Source of the DNA: Allotamlana fucoidanivorans
GTDB taxonomy: Bacteria > Bacteroidota > Bacteroidia > Flavobacteriales > Flavobacteriaceae
Direction: 5' to 3'
Length of the DNA: 64,000 nt
NCBI RefSeq assembly: GCF_045788535.1
Contig: NZ_CP074074.1
Coordinates: 1,054,001 to 1,118,000 of the forward strand
The notes below the pieces were generated by a model that saw nothing but the letters and a program-made list of their open reading frames with translations, was not told the origin of the DNA and did no database searches. The position numbers were made by a program, and so were the translations under genes. Below are positions 35,569-45,010 of the stretch, piece by piece (the stretch's first letter is position 1; each line of letters begins with the position of its first letter).

Positions 35569-36429
35569 ATGAATTTATTCCCCATTAATGCCGGAAATTT
35601 TAAGTTAGATGGTGGCGCTATGTTTGGCGTGGTTCCTAAATCTATTTGGCAAAAAACAAACCCTGCCGATGCTAATAATATGATTGATATTGCCTCTAGA
35701 TGTTTGCTGATAGAAGATGCTAACAGGCTCATTTTGATAGACAACGGTATGGGAAACAAGCAATCTGAAAAGTTTTTTGGATACTACTACCAATGGGGTG
35801 ATTTTAATTTAGACAGCTCTTTAAAACAATATGGTTTTCACCGTGATGATATTACCGATGTGTTTTTAACACATTTACATTTTGATCATTGTGGCGGCAG
35901 TATTCAGTGGAATAAAGATAAAACTCGTTTAGAAACTGCTTTTAAAAACGCACATTTTTGGAGTAATGAAAACCACTGGAAATGGGCTACAGAACCTAAC
36001 CGACGTGAAAAGGCCTCTTTTTTAAAGGAGAATATTTTACCTATTGAAGAAAGTGGACAACTTAAATTTACCACCCTTCCTGAACAAAACATACTGGAAG
36101 GTTCTCCATTAAATTTTGATATCTTTTTTGCAGATGGTCATACCGAAAAACAAATGATTCCGCTTATCAAATACAAAGGTAACACCATCGCTTTTATGGC
36201 AGATTTACTGCCTACTGCTGGTCACCTACCTCTCCCCTATGTTATGGGTTATGATACACGACCACTTTTAACGCTTAATGAAAAAGAAACCTTTCTTAAC
36301 ATGGCTGCTGACCATAATTTCTATTTGTTTTTAGAACACGATGCTCACAATGAAATTATTACCGTTCGGCACACCGAAAAAGGGGTTAGATTAAAAGAGA
36401 ACTTTAAAACACAAGATATATTTAATTAA
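35569..36429 (+). CDS. MBL-fold metallo-hydrolase
   Basis: 286 residues from ATG 35569; an upstream in-frame TTG (35560) is less likely. It has the metallo-beta-lactamase fold with the zinc motif THLHFDHCGG (HxHxDH) around residue 102, a second His in ADGHTEKQ, Asp in FMADLLP and a C-terminal EHD. The surrounding sequence resembles lactonase/hydrolase-type members, but the substrate is unknown. It has no signal peptide. Confidence 0.88.
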   Translation: MNLFPINAGNFKLDGGAMFGVVPKSIWQKTNPADANNMIDIASRCLLIEDANRLILIDNGMGNKQSEKFFGYYYQWGDFNLDSSLKQYGFHRDDITDVFLTHLHFDHCGGSIQWNKDKTRLETAFKNAHFWSNENHWKWATEPNRREKASFLKENILPIEESGQLKFTTLPEQNILEGSPLNFDIFFADGHTEKQMIPLIKYKGNTIAFMADLLPTAGHLPLPYVMGYDTRPLLTLNEKETFLNMAADHNFYLFLEHDAHNEIITVRHTEKGVRLKENFKTQDIFN

Positions 36430-36452
36430 AAAACGACTAATTCAATACAAAC

Positions 36453-38060
36453 ATGAGAACATTCAAATTAATAGCTTTATCAGCAGTTTCTGCTACTATA
36501 CTTTTTGGCTGTGGTGCCTCTGGTGATATCATATCAACACCTGTTGAAAACATTGATAATTCACCACTAAAGGTATCTGAACTTACCGAGGCAGAGGCCC
36601 ATAACTGGGGACACCTTGACTTAGTAAAAGATACCATTCCTGGTATGAGTGTAGACAAAGCCTATGCCGAACTCATCAAAAAGAAAAAAGGAAAAAAAGT
36701 TATTGTAGCTGTTATTGATTCTGGAATAGATATCGACCATGAAGATCTAAGTGCTAATATTTGGACCAACAGCGATGAAATTCCTAATAACGGTAAAGAT
36801 GATGATGGAAATGGATATATTGATGACATTCATGGTTGGAATTTTTTAGGAAAAGGTTATGATGAACAGCTAGAATATGTGCGGATTCTAGCTAAAGGTG
36901 ATACGACTGATCCCGATTATAAAAGAGCGGAAGAAACCTATCAAAAAGAATATCCTAAGTATCAGGAAAGAAAAACGCAATATGATCAAATTTATCAACG
37001 TATAAAACGTGCCGATGAAATTTTAGCTGACCATTTAGGTAAAAAAGATTATACCAAAGACGATGTTAATGCCATCAAGACAGAAGACCAAGACTTAAAT
37101 CAGGCTAAGCAGATTGCCCAATATATGTATAGTAACAATCTAGAGTCTTTAAATGCTGCATTAAAAGAAATTGAAAAGGATTTAGAAGGCATTAATGAAC
37201 GTTTAAATTACCATTTGAACAAAGACTTTAAAGGACGCGTAAATGGTGACAACGCAAATGATATGTCCACAAAATATTACGGTGATGCTAATGTAAAGCC
37301 CATTAAGAAAAGTGAGAGTCACGGTACGCACGTAGCTGGAATTATAGCCGCTGTTAGAAACAACGGAAAAGGAGCTAACGGTGTAGCAAACAATGTTGAA
37401 ATTATGAGCGTAAGAGTGGTGCCAAACGGAGATGAATATGATAAAGATGTGGCTCTAGGTATACGCTATGCTGTTGATAATGGTGCCCAAGTTATAAATG
37501 GGAGCTTTGGTAAAAGCTTTTCACCACATAGTGATTGGGTAAGAGAGGCTATTGCTTATGCTTCAGAAAAAGATGTGGTATTTGTGCATGCTGCTGGAAA
37601 TGACAGTAATAATGTTGATATAGAGCCTAATTTCCCAGATGATAATATAGATGGTAAAGAAATTTCTGAAACATACATTAGAGTTGGTGCGTTAAGTCCT
37701 AATTATGGGTCAAATTTAGTGGCTGGTTTTTCAAACTATGGAAAACAAAATGTTGATGTTTTTGCGCCTGGAGCAAGCATCTATTCAACGTTTCCTGAGA
37801 ATGATTATAAATCAATAGGAGGTACATCTATGGCAGCACCAGCGGTAGCAGGTGTAGCAGCATTAATTCGTTCTTATTACCCTAATTTGTCTGCAGCTCA
37901 GGTAAAACAAATTATTATGGATTCTGGGTTAGCTATAAAAAGAAAGGTTATTGTTGGTGGTGATGCACAAGATGTAAGACCATTTGCTGATTTAAGTAAA
38001 TCTGGAAAAATGGTAAATGCATATAACGCCTTAATTATGGCTGCAAAAATGTCAAAATAA
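36453..38060 (+). CDS. S8 (subtilisin-like) serine peptidase lipoprotein
   Basis: 535 residues. A lipoprotein signal ends in FGC near residue 21. The catalytic triad is visible: Asp in VIDSGIDIDHEDL (about residue 88), His in ESHGTHVAGI (about 292) and Ser in GGTSMAAPAVAG (about 454). Between the Asp and His motifs lies a helical, charged insertion of about 150 residues (EETYQKEYPKYQERKTQYDQ) that is not part of the usual fold and could be a coiled coil. Probably a cell-envelope protease. A strong terminator follows at 38076. Confidence 0.93.
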   Translation: MRTFKLIALSAVSATILFGCGASGDIISTPVENIDNSPLKVSELTEAEAHNWGHLDLVKDTIPGMSVDKAYAELIKKKKGKKVIVAVIDSGIDIDHEDLSANIWTNSDEIPNNGKDDDGNGYIDDIHGWNFLGKGYDEQLEYVRILAKGDTTDPDYKRAEETYQKEYPKYQERKTQYDQIYQRIKRADEILADHLGKKDYTKDDVNAIKTEDQDLNQAKQIAQYMYSNNLESLNAALKEIEKDLEGINERLNYHLNKDFKGRVNGDNANDMSTKYYGDANVKPIKKSESHGTHVAGIIAAVRNNGKGANGVANNVEIMSVRVVPNGDEYDKDVALGIRYAVDNGAQVINGSFGKSFSPHSDWVREAIAYASEKDVVFVHAAGNDSNNVDIEPNFPDDNIDGKEISETYIRVGALSPNYGSNLVAGFSNYGKQNVDVFAPGASIYSTFPENDYKSIGGTSMAAPAVAGVAALIRSYYPNLSAAQVKQIIMDSGLAIKRKVIVGGDAQDVRPFADLSKSGKMVNAYNALIMAAKMSK

Positions 38061-38075
38061 TATCGTTTTAAATCT

Positions 38076-38115
38076 AAAAAGGTTGTTTGTGTTAAAATTC
38101 AAACAACCTTTTTTT
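38076..38115 (+). terminator. Intrinsic terminator after the S8 peptidase gene
   Basis: AAAGGTTGTTTG and CAAACAACCTTT form a 12-bp perfect stem around a short loop, followed by a run of T. Confidence 0.8.
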
Positions 38116-38129
38116 AATTATACCCCTTT

Positions 38130-39983
38130 ATGAATCGAATTTTCATATCAATAGTATCTATCTCTTTTCTATTATCATGTAAACCTACAACACACGTTTC
38201 ACAAGTTACAAACAGCACAGCTTCTCAAGATTATATTCTATCTTCAAAAGCAAGTAGCACCTATTGGCAACAACATGTAGATTACAACATGGAAATAGAT
38301 GTTGATGTAAACAACTATCAATACGAAGGAAAACAAACGCTTGTTTACACCAATAATTCTCCTGATGTTCTTAAAAAGGTGTTTTACCACCTCTATTTTA
38401 ACGCCTTTCAACCTGAAAGTGAAATGGACATAAGATCGCGTACCATTCCTGATCCAGACTCCAGAGTTGGCGACCGCATTAGTAAACTAAAACCTAATGA
38501 AATTGGATATATTCATGTACAATCTTTAAAACAAAACGGTACTATTTTAAGTTACAAAACCGTTGGAACCGTTTTAGAGGTAGATTTAGCACAGCCTATT
38601 CAGCCAGGAGAGCGTGTTACTTTTGATATGGTCTTTGACGCTCAAGTGCCTGTTCAAATACGTCGTTCAGGAAGAAACAATAGTGAAGGTGTGGCACTAT
38701 CTATGGCGCAATGGTATCCTAAACTAGCGGAGTACGATTATGAAGGCTGGCATACCGATCCTTACATTGGTCGTGAATTTTATGGTGTATGGGGAAATTT
38801 TGATGTCAAAATAGCTATTGATAAAAATTATACTTTGGGAGGAACAGGTTACCTGCAAAACCCTAATGAAATTGGTCATGGTTACGAAACAGAACCTGTA
38901 AAACCAATCGGTTCTGAAAAGTTGACTTGGCATTTTATAGCCCCTAACGTACATGATTTTACTTGGGCCGCAGATCCTGAGTATATCCATGATACCATGC
39001 AAGTTCCTAATGGTCCGTTGCTTCATTTCTTGTATAAAAGCACGATGCCTAAAGACAAATTAAAAAACTGGAAAAAACTACAGCCCAAAACAGTAGAATT
39101 GATGCAATTTTACAGTGAAAACATTGGTCAATATCCGTATGAGCAATATTCGGTAATACAAGGTGGTGATGGTGGTATGGAATATGGTATGTGCACATTA
39201 ATTGCAGGTGAAGGCGAGTTTAATGGCCTTTTTGGAGTGACAGCTCATGAACTTGCTCATTCTTGGTTTCAATTTTTATTGGCTACTAATGAACTTACCA
39301 ATTATTGGATGGACGAAGGTTTTACCGAATACTTTGGGGAGCTAGCTGAATGCGCCATTTTTAATAAACCTTTTGAAAAACCTACAAAACGCGTTTATGA
39401 TATTTATTTCTCTTATGCCAAATCTGGATATGAGCAGCCACAAACTACCCATGCAGACCGCTTTTTTTTAAATCAGTCGTCATCTGTTTCAGCCTACTAT
39501 AAAGGTTACATTTTTTTAAATCAGTTAAGCTATATTATTGGGGAGGAAAACCAAAAAGAAACCATAAAGCAATATTTTAAGGAATGGGCTTTTAAACACC
39601 CAACAAGAACAGATTTTATAAGAATAGCCGAAAAGGTTTCAGGGATACATCTTGACTGGTATTTAAATGATTGGACACGCACCACCAATACGATTGATTA
39701 TGGCGTTAAAACAGTTAAAGAAAAAACCATAACCCTTGAACGAAGAGGTTTGATGCCTATGCCTATTGATTTAACCGTAACTTATACTGATGGAACTACT
39801 GAAGATTTTTATATTCCGTTACAAATGATGCGTGGTGAAAAACCAACCGCAGCAACCATTATAAAAGATTGGGCTTGGGCCTACCCGACTTATACGTTTG
39901 ACGTTTCAAAACCAGTTAAATCTGTTGAAATTGATCCTAAACACATGATGGCCGATATTGACAGAGAAAACAATAAGAAATAA
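38130..39983 (+). CDS. M1-family metallopeptidase lipoprotein
   Basis: 617 residues. A lipoprotein signal with LLSC at about residue 17 places it at the outer membrane or periplasm. The gluzincin active site is clear: GGMEYGMCTLI (exopeptidase signature), HELAHSWF around residue 373 (two zinc ligands and the catalytic Glu) and the third ligand Glu in WMDEGFTEYFGE 18 residues later. An N-terminal beta-sandwich precedes it. It removes N-terminal residues from peptides or proteins. It is followed by a bidirectional terminator shared with the converging porin gene. Confidence 0.93.
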   Translation: MNRIFISIVSISFLLSCKPTTHVSQVTNSTASQDYILSSKASSTYWQQHVDYNMEIDVDVNNYQYEGKQTLVYTNNSPDVLKKVFYHLYFNAFQPESEMDIRSRTIPDPDSRVGDRISKLKPNEIGYIHVQSLKQNGTILSYKTVGTVLEVDLAQPIQPGERVTFDMVFDAQVPVQIRRSGRNNSEGVALSMAQWYPKLAEYDYEGWHTDPYIGREFYGVWGNFDVKIAIDKNYTLGGTGYLQNPNEIGHGYETEPVKPIGSEKLTWHFIAPNVHDFTWAADPEYIHDTMQVPNGPLLHFLYKSTMPKDKLKNWKKLQPKTVELMQFYSENIGQYPYEQYSVIQGGDGGMEYGMCTLIAGEGEFNGLFGVTAHELAHSWFQFLLATNELTNYWMDEGFTEYFGELAECAIFNKPFEKPTKRVYDIYFSYAKSGYEQPQTTHADRFFLNQSSSVSAYYKGYIFLNQLSYIIGEENQKETIKQYFKEWAFKHPTRTDFIRIAEKVSGIHLDWYLNDWTRTTNTIDYGVKTVKEKTITLERRGLMPMPIDLTVTYTDGTTEDFYIPLQMMRGEKPTAATIIKDWAWAYPTYTFDVSKPVKSVEIDPKHMMADIDRENNKK

Positions 39984-39997
39984 TTCAATTTTTAAAA

Positions 39998-40028
39998 AAA
40001 AGCCCGTATTAATATAAATCGGGCTTTT
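39998..40028. terminator. Bidirectional intrinsic terminator
   Basis: AAAAGCCCG (39998-40006) and CGGGCTTTT (40020-40028) form a perfect 9-bp stem with A and T runs on both sides, suited to both converging genes. Confidence 0.75.
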
Positions 40029-40051
40029 CTATTTTTATAACTAAAACAAAC

Positions 40052-41284
40052 TCAATAATTAATTTGTAATTGTAGCCTGATTAGCTGTCCTTTTTCTCTA
40101 TTTATAGGTTTAAAAGAATCTTCATACCTTCTATTGGCAATAGTATAATTTGCCGTGAACTCAATAGCTTTATTTATTTGCCATTCGGCGCCTATTTCTA
40201 ATTCTTTTACCTCATAACTTCTCGCATCTTGCTCAAATTTTTTACCTCCATCATAATACATAAATCGGGTAAATGGTGTTAAAATTTGTTGCTTAATACG
40301 TTTCATATACATAAGCTGAATATACCCACCATGTAACGATTCAACACCTATAGAGTGTGGTGATGGCACATTGGTAGGGTCATATTTATACTCAGGTCCT
40401 TGACCAAAATTATACTCTAACTGTACACCAAACGGTTGCGGATAATACAAGAAACTAACAGCCAACCGTTGGTCTCTGAATTGTTGATTTACGGCATCAA
40501 TATCAGTTGTGTTTCCATTATCATCTCTTAGCTTAACCGCATCATTGACTTCGGTTGTTACATACTTTCCGGTATATCCTTGAACAGCAGCCTCAATAAA
40601 TTGCCCCGATGGTAATTTTATGGGATAAGTAAATCGAAACGCAATATGATTAAGTTTATCTACATTAGGAATTAACGTGTTAGCCTTTTGCCCATTATAC
40701 ATCATGATATAAGCCATCCCATAGTCACCAGTTCCTTTAAAGCCTTTGTTCACAATTTCTTTTAGCAGTGCACGCTTCTCTACTGGCGCCCAATGTATCC
40801 CAATATTTAAATCACGTTCATCTTTCACAGCACTATTTAAAGGGTCGTTTCTATCTAAGCCAATTCTATTTTGTGACGATTGAAGATTTTCAAAACCAAA
40901 TGGAATTTTACTTTGACCGCCTCTTAGCTTAAAAGCACCTGCTTCATCAATAAAATAATCAAAGTAAGCGTCTCTTAGTTGACCAAGGTTTTTCCCGTCA
41001 GAAGCAAAATCGGCTTGAAAATAAAAGTAAACTCTTTTGTGTACTTGACCAGAAACCTTTAATCGCATGCGCCTTAATGAAAAACCACTATATCCGCCAT
41101 AGGTTCTATCGCCTTGTGGGTTTTCCATGTTCGGATTGGTTTTATATAAATCGTTATTTCGAGCCTGCATGTATCCGCCAAGCGTAATTTTATCATACCA
41201 CTTAACTTTAATTTCTTGTCCGTTTGAAATACTAATAAATAAAAAAGTAACTAAAATTTTGAGGAGGCTCTTAGTTGTATTCAT
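40052..41284 (-). CDS. Porin, phosphate-selective O/P type
   Basis: 410 residues. A signal peptide (LLKILVTFLFISISNGQ) is followed by a beta-barrel rich in alternating aromatic strands (GGYMQARNNDLY, RRMRLKVSGQVHKRVYFYFQADFA, LRDAYFDYFIDEAGAFKLRGGQ). The C-terminus ends in an aromatic strand (IRLQLQINY). This matches OprO/OprP-type outer-membrane porins. Substrate unknown; phosphate or polyphosphate selectivity is only the family name. It is downstream of and in the same direction as the deacylase and GCS2 genes, but 73 bp apart. Confidence 0.88.
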   Translation of the reverse strand: MNTTKSLLKILVTFLFISISNGQEIKVKWYDKITLGGYMQARNNDLYKTNPNMENPQGDRTYGGYSGFSLRRMRLKVSGQVHKRVYFYFQADFASDGKNLGQLRDAYFDYFIDEAGAFKLRGGQSKIPFGFENLQSSQNRIGLDRNDPLNSAVKDERDLNIGIHWAPVEKRALLKEIVNKGFKGTGDYGMAYIMMYNGQKANTLIPNVDKLNHIAFRFTYPIKLPSGQFIEAAVQGYTGKYVTTEVNDAVKLRDDNGNTTDIDAVNQQFRDQRLAVSFLYYPQPFGVQLEYNFGQGPEYKYDPTNVPSPHSIGVESLHGGYIQLMYMKRIKQQILTPFTRFMYYDGGKKFEQDARSYEVKELEIGAEWQINKAIEFTANYTIANRRYEDSFKPINREKGQLIRLQLQINY

Positions 41285-41357
41285 AACTATCTAAGGGTTT
41301 GATAATCAATATTACTCAAATATAGCTAAATAACCTACCAATGGTGTTAACCGCACA

Positions 41358-42548
41358 TTAATACCATAGCTCTTTTTTATAAATAGAAGTTTTAGCCACG
41401 CGCTCTCTGTTATTAAAGAGGATATGCGAAGCCGTAATTTGTTTACTTCGGTAACCTAATAAGTGGAAGAAGGCCTTAGCAAAATACTTGGCAACCCTTA
41501 AGTTAACTTTTAAAATACCTTCCTTTTTATTTTCCCAGGAAATTCCAGGAAGAAGCACCAACACACTATCTGTTTTCACCTTTCTTAATAAAGCAGATAG
41601 TTTTAAAAAAAAGGGGTTTATTGGTTTAATAATAAAGAAGCCATCGGCACCTCGTTTTTGATACAAAGGCATAAAAATACTACCGTTATAAGGCGCCATT
41701 ATTTCTGTTCCATTGCTTATGGCGAGTTTGGTGCCCTTTTTGACGGGTTGAAAACTTCTAAATCCTGTATGCATTTTAAACACGTCATCTTTTTGAATAC
41801 TGTGCAAATAAACGACCTCAAAAACATCAAAGGTATTTGAAGCTTGCTGCTTTAGCTGTTCATGATACTTATTAAAATTTATAATAGCTTCCTTTTCTAA
41901 AATGCCTGAATAAACAAGCGCTAAATGAATAAAAGCGATACTATTGGTAATTGCTAGAAAATCATCATGCTGACCAGATTCAAATCCTAAGGACACATAA
42001 CCCAACTGATTTATATAACTTAAAAGTGGCCCATTAAGGTATTCTTCTATACCAAGAACAATAGGTACTGGAAATTGTTTTGAAAACTGCCTATTGATTA
42101 AAGCGTCATTAATAGTAATAAATGGTAATGTTTTACTAGATGTAGTGTGTAAATCAATAAAATAAAAAGGTCCTGAATGCGTGTTTAAAATGGTATTCAA
42201 AATATCAAGCAATTCAATTAATTCGGTTTCATCATCATTTAAATTGGTTTTGCTTTTTAAGATATCAATATTCTGTTTCGTCCAAAGTCTGTTTAAATCA
42301 TCGGTAATAAAACGCTGGTGTTTTTTTAGTGCTGCCAAATTCCCCGCTATACCATAAATGGTTCCGTTTACATAGGCTCTACTAACACCTGATAACGTAT
42401 CTTTTAAAGCAAATACACCAGAGGTTTCATTGCCATGAATACCACCAAAAAACACCATGGTAGGTCCTGGTTGGTATCCTTGTATTTTATTTAAAATACG
42501 GTCAACTTTTATAGTATCGTCAATAGCTTTATTGTAAACATCAATCAT
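41358..42548 (-). CDS. M14-type deacylase (AstE/aspartoacylase family)
   Basis: 396 residues. The zinc-binding HxxE motif is in FFGGIHGNETSGVF (about residue 37) and the third ligand His in FIDLHTTSSK (about 136), as in succinylglutamate desuccinylase/aspartoacylase enzymes that remove acyl groups from amino acids. Residues beyond 330 (SKQITASHILFNNRERVAK) are unusual. It ends 12 bp after the next-upstream GCS2-CBS gene and is likely co-transcribed with it, so its substrate may be an N-acylated or gamma-linked amino acid. Confidence 0.8.
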   Translation of the reverse strand: MIDVYNKAIDDTIKVDRILNKIQGYQPGPTMVFFGGIHGNETSGVFALKDTLSGVSRAYVNGTIYGIAGNLAALKKHQRFITDDLNRLWTKQNIDILKSKTNLNDDETELIELLDILNTILNTHSGPFYFIDLHTTSSKTLPFITINDALINRQFSKQFPVPIVLGIEEYLNGPLLSYINQLGYVSLGFESGQHDDFLAITNSIAFIHLALVYSGILEKEAIINFNKYHEQLKQQASNTFDVFEVVYLHSIQKDDVFKMHTGFRSFQPVKKGTKLAISNGTEIMAPYNGSIFMPLYQKRGADGFFIIKPINPFFLKLSALLRKVKTDSVLVLLPGISWENKKEGILKVNLRVAKYFAKAFFHLLGYRSKQITASHILFNNRERVAKTSIYKKELWY

Positions 42549-42560
42549 GAATACCTGTTT

Positions 42561-44408
42561 TTAAGAATCAAAATCATTCTTAGTCACTAATCCTATCAAT
42601 TTATTGTTCTTTAATACAGGGAGACTCCCTATTTTATGTGTATCCATAAGAGTTTTTGCTGTTTCAATCGTATCATATTGATCTATGGTAATAATATCTG
42701 TTCTCATCAATTTAGAAACACTATTATGCTTTAGTTCAGATTGATTGAGGTAATTTTCAACATCGGTCCAACTAATTAAACCAACCAAAGCACGTTCATG
42801 GTTTATTACAGGCATATGATGAATGTTTTTCCACTTCATCATGTTTAACACTAAATCAATACTATCCTTTTTTTCAACAGAAAAAATATCTGAACTCATA
42901 ATGTGCTTCACCACTTTTCTGTAATTAAAATCGGAAGCATTTATAGGCCCCCAAACAGATACAGGATAGCCCTGCTCCTGTTTTTTATAAATACTAGCGG
43001 TAAGTACCTGCATAGCTTCATAGCGCTTATAAGATTTTAATAGCTCTCTATAATTTCTAACCATCCATTCAGATCCATTATTACCCTGTACTCTATTAAT
43101 TATAATTTTTAAGTAATATTCAGCATCTTTTTGCGTAATTCCGCAGTGTGACAACCCTTTATAAGCTAAGGGAATAAGCTCATTAATTAAAAGTTCATGA
43201 CTTGATACATAAGCTCCATTCCAATAAAACTGTGTAGCCATGCCATAGCGCGCAGCATTAAAAAAATTCGTCTTTACATCTTTAAAATCCCATTTGGTGT
43301 GTATATTTTTATATGCTTTAGGCTTTCCTAACATTAATCCCACCCAAAATACCATATTCGCTATTTCATCAACGGTTGTGGGTCCTGAGGGTATATAACG
43401 ATTCTCAATTCTTAAATTAGGCTTTCCATCTAACACGCCGTAACATACCCGATTCCATGGATATACCGTTCCATTATGGAGCTGTAGAGCTCTTAATCTT
43501 GGCATCTCCTTGTTATGAATCATTTCAACACTGTCTTTAATAAAATCGGTAGTTAAAAAGCTTCTAAACCTTGATATATTATCTTTAAAGATATCAGAAA
43601 TAGATCCTGTTTGCCAGCTATTACCAAAACTTACTCGAGATTGTTTTTCGTTTAATAAATAGGAGTTAGCACGTGTATCAACACTTTGGGTAAATAAAGC
43701 AATTCTGGTTTCACTCCATAACTCTTTTCCAAATAATATAGGAGAGTTGGTACAGGCGCTTAAAACAGGACCAGCTATAGCCTGAGCCCAGTTATAATTA
43801 TCAACAAAATCTTTTACGGGAAGTTGCAAATGCATTTGAAAGCTAGTATTACACCCTTCAAGCATGACCGAATCGTGCAATAAATTAAGTTCATCTACCC
43901 CTTTTATATGAATATCAAAACTCTTTCTTCGACTTTGTTTTATGGCATCATTTAAAACAGCATAACGTTCTACATTCGTCATATTGCCTTCATCTACATT
44001 ATTTACAGATAGTGATGGTAAAATCCCTGTCAAAACAATTTTAATACCATGTTTTGAAGCCTCTATTTTAGCTTTATTCATCAGGGTTTCCAATTGGTTT
44101 TGAAGTTTTGAAAAACAATTATTTTCAAGCTTATACGGCTCTAAGTTAAGTTCTAAATTATGGCTTCCTATTTCAGTGGTGAAATGATGATCATTAAGTG
44201 TTTTTAATACTTCTAATGATTTATTTACAGGTAAAAAATCTTCATTTACCAAACAAAATTCCTGTTCGGCGCCAATGCGCAAAACCTCATCTTCTATGAG
44301 ATCTTTTTCAATCAATAAATCAAGCGCTTTTATATCATTTATTAAATGATGGATATAATTTGCTCTATCTTTTTTGGTGTTAAGAATCGCAACATTTTGA
44401 AACCCCAT
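42561..44408 (-). CDS. Glutamate-cysteine ligase-like (GCS2) protein fused to CBS domains
   Basis: 615 residues. The N-terminal 450 residues are a carboxylate-amine ligase of the GCS2 family (LRIGAEQEFCLV for substrate binding, EIGSHNLELNLEPYKL, FQMHLQLPVKDF, RIENRYIPSGPTTVDEI). It is expected to form a gamma-glutamyl or similar amide bond with ATP. The C-terminus holds two CBS domains (about 490-550, IFSVEKKDSIDLVLNMM, and 555-612, TDIITIDQYDTIETAKTLMD), which usually bind adenine nucleotides and regulate activity. The fusion and the M14 deacylase next door (12 bp) suggest a linked synthesis/hydrolysis module. It diverges from the thiamine operon. Confidence 0.85.
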   Translation of the reverse strand: MGFQNVAILNTKKDRANYIHHLINDIKALDLLIEKDLIEDEVLRIGAEQEFCLVNEDFLPVNKSLEVLKTLNDHHFTTEIGSHNLELNLEPYKLENNCFSKLQNQLETLMNKAKIEASKHGIKIVLTGILPSLSVNNVDEGNMTNVERYAVLNDAIKQSRRKSFDIHIKGVDELNLLHDSVMLEGCNTSFQMHLQLPVKDFVDNYNWAQAIAGPVLSACTNSPILFGKELWSETRIALFTQSVDTRANSYLLNEKQSRVSFGNSWQTGSISDIFKDNISRFRSFLTTDFIKDSVEMIHNKEMPRLRALQLHNGTVYPWNRVCYGVLDGKPNLRIENRYIPSGPTTVDEIANMVFWVGLMLGKPKAYKNIHTKWDFKDVKTNFFNAARYGMATQFYWNGAYVSSHELLINELIPLAYKGLSHCGITQKDAEYYLKIIINRVQGNNGSEWMVRNYRELLKSYKRYEAMQVLTASIYKKQEQGYPVSVWGPINASDFNYRKVVKHIMSSDIFSVEKKDSIDLVLNMMKWKNIHHMPVINHERALVGLISWTDVENYLNQSELKHNSVSKLMRTDIITIDQYDTIETAKTLMDTHKIGSLPVLKNNKLIGLVTKNDFDS

Positions 44409-44523
44409 AATGCTGTATTATTTAGTTTAGTTAGTCTTAAAAATACTGAAAATCAGTTCGTTTAAATATGATTTTTATCATGGAGATTTATCAATCACTA
44501 AAACAAGTATCTGAAAGCATACA

Positions 44524-44550
44524 TTGTATCAACATTTTTTTATAAGTTTG
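44524..44550 (+). promoter_or_regulatory. Promoter of the thiamine operon
   Basis: TAAGTTTG (44543-44550) matches TAnnTTTG and TTG at 44524-44526 lies 16 bp upstream, close to the Bacteroidota -33/-7 spacing. Transcription would start just before the riboswitch. Confidence 0.6.
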
Positions 44551-44560
44551 TGAAGTAAAC

Positions 44561-44638
44561 TTTAGGGGTGTTCTATCATTTAGAACTGAGAAAGACCCTT
44601 TGAACCTGATATGGTTAGTACCATCGAAGGGAAAAGTT
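44561..44638 (+). promoter_or_regulatory. TPP (THI-box) riboswitch
   Basis: The leader contains the conserved THI elements in order: AGGGGTG at the 5' arm, CTGAGAA, ACCCTTTGAACCTGAT and GGTTAGTACCATCGAAGGGA at the 3' arm. It senses thiamine pyrophosphate and represses the downstream biosynthetic operon. Confidence 0.95.
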
Positions 44639-44641
44639 GAA

Positions 44642-44673
44642 AAACACCTTGAAATAGGTGTTTACATCTCTTT
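44642..44673 (+). terminator. Hairpin in the riboswitch expression platform
   Basis: AAACACCT (44642-44649) pairs with AGGTGTTT (44656-44663), followed by a pyrimidine-rich tract with TCTTTTCTTT. It lies just after the riboswitch and could act as a ligand-controlled terminator; the tail is weak. Confidence 0.45.
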
Positions 44674-44759
44674 TCTTTGTATACCTGCTAGGTATACTAT
44701 TTTCAAAAGTCTTTCTTATTCGCCCTTTAATACTACTTTGTAGTAAAAACACTTGTTAT

Positions 44760-44963
44760 ATGATTAAAATTAAGGTGAATCAGTGCGCAATAGACGTAGA
44801 AAACAACTGCGATGTATTTCAATTATTAGAAAAAATTGAAAGCCCGAAAGAAGGTATTGCTGTAGCTATAAACAATAAAATTGTTTCGAAACCACAATGG
44901 TCTTCTCAAACCTTTAACGATAACGATAGCATACTCATCATACAAGCTACTCAAGGGGGTTAA
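44760..44963 (+). CDS. thiS: Sulfur carrier protein ThiS
   Basis: 67 residues. The ATG at 44760 begins the beta-grasp domain (MIKIKVNQCAIDVENNCDVF); an upstream in-frame start in the leader would add a hydrophobic stretch inside the riboswitch platform and is rejected. The C-terminal GG is adenylated by ThiF and thiocarboxylated to donate sulfur for the thiazole ring. It is the first gene of the thi operon. Confidence 0.93.
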   Translation: MIKIKVNQCAIDVENNCDVFQLLEKIESPKEGIAVAINNKIVSKPQWSSQTFNDNDSILIIQATQGG

Positions 44964-45010
44964 GCCACGTAATAGCTATAACAATAACAAATATCTAAAG
45001 CTTAAAAAAA

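Noticed and set aside
44658..44759. Upstream extension of thiS to 44658
   Set aside because: It would place the start inside the riboswitch platform; ATG at 44760 gives the normal ThiS length.
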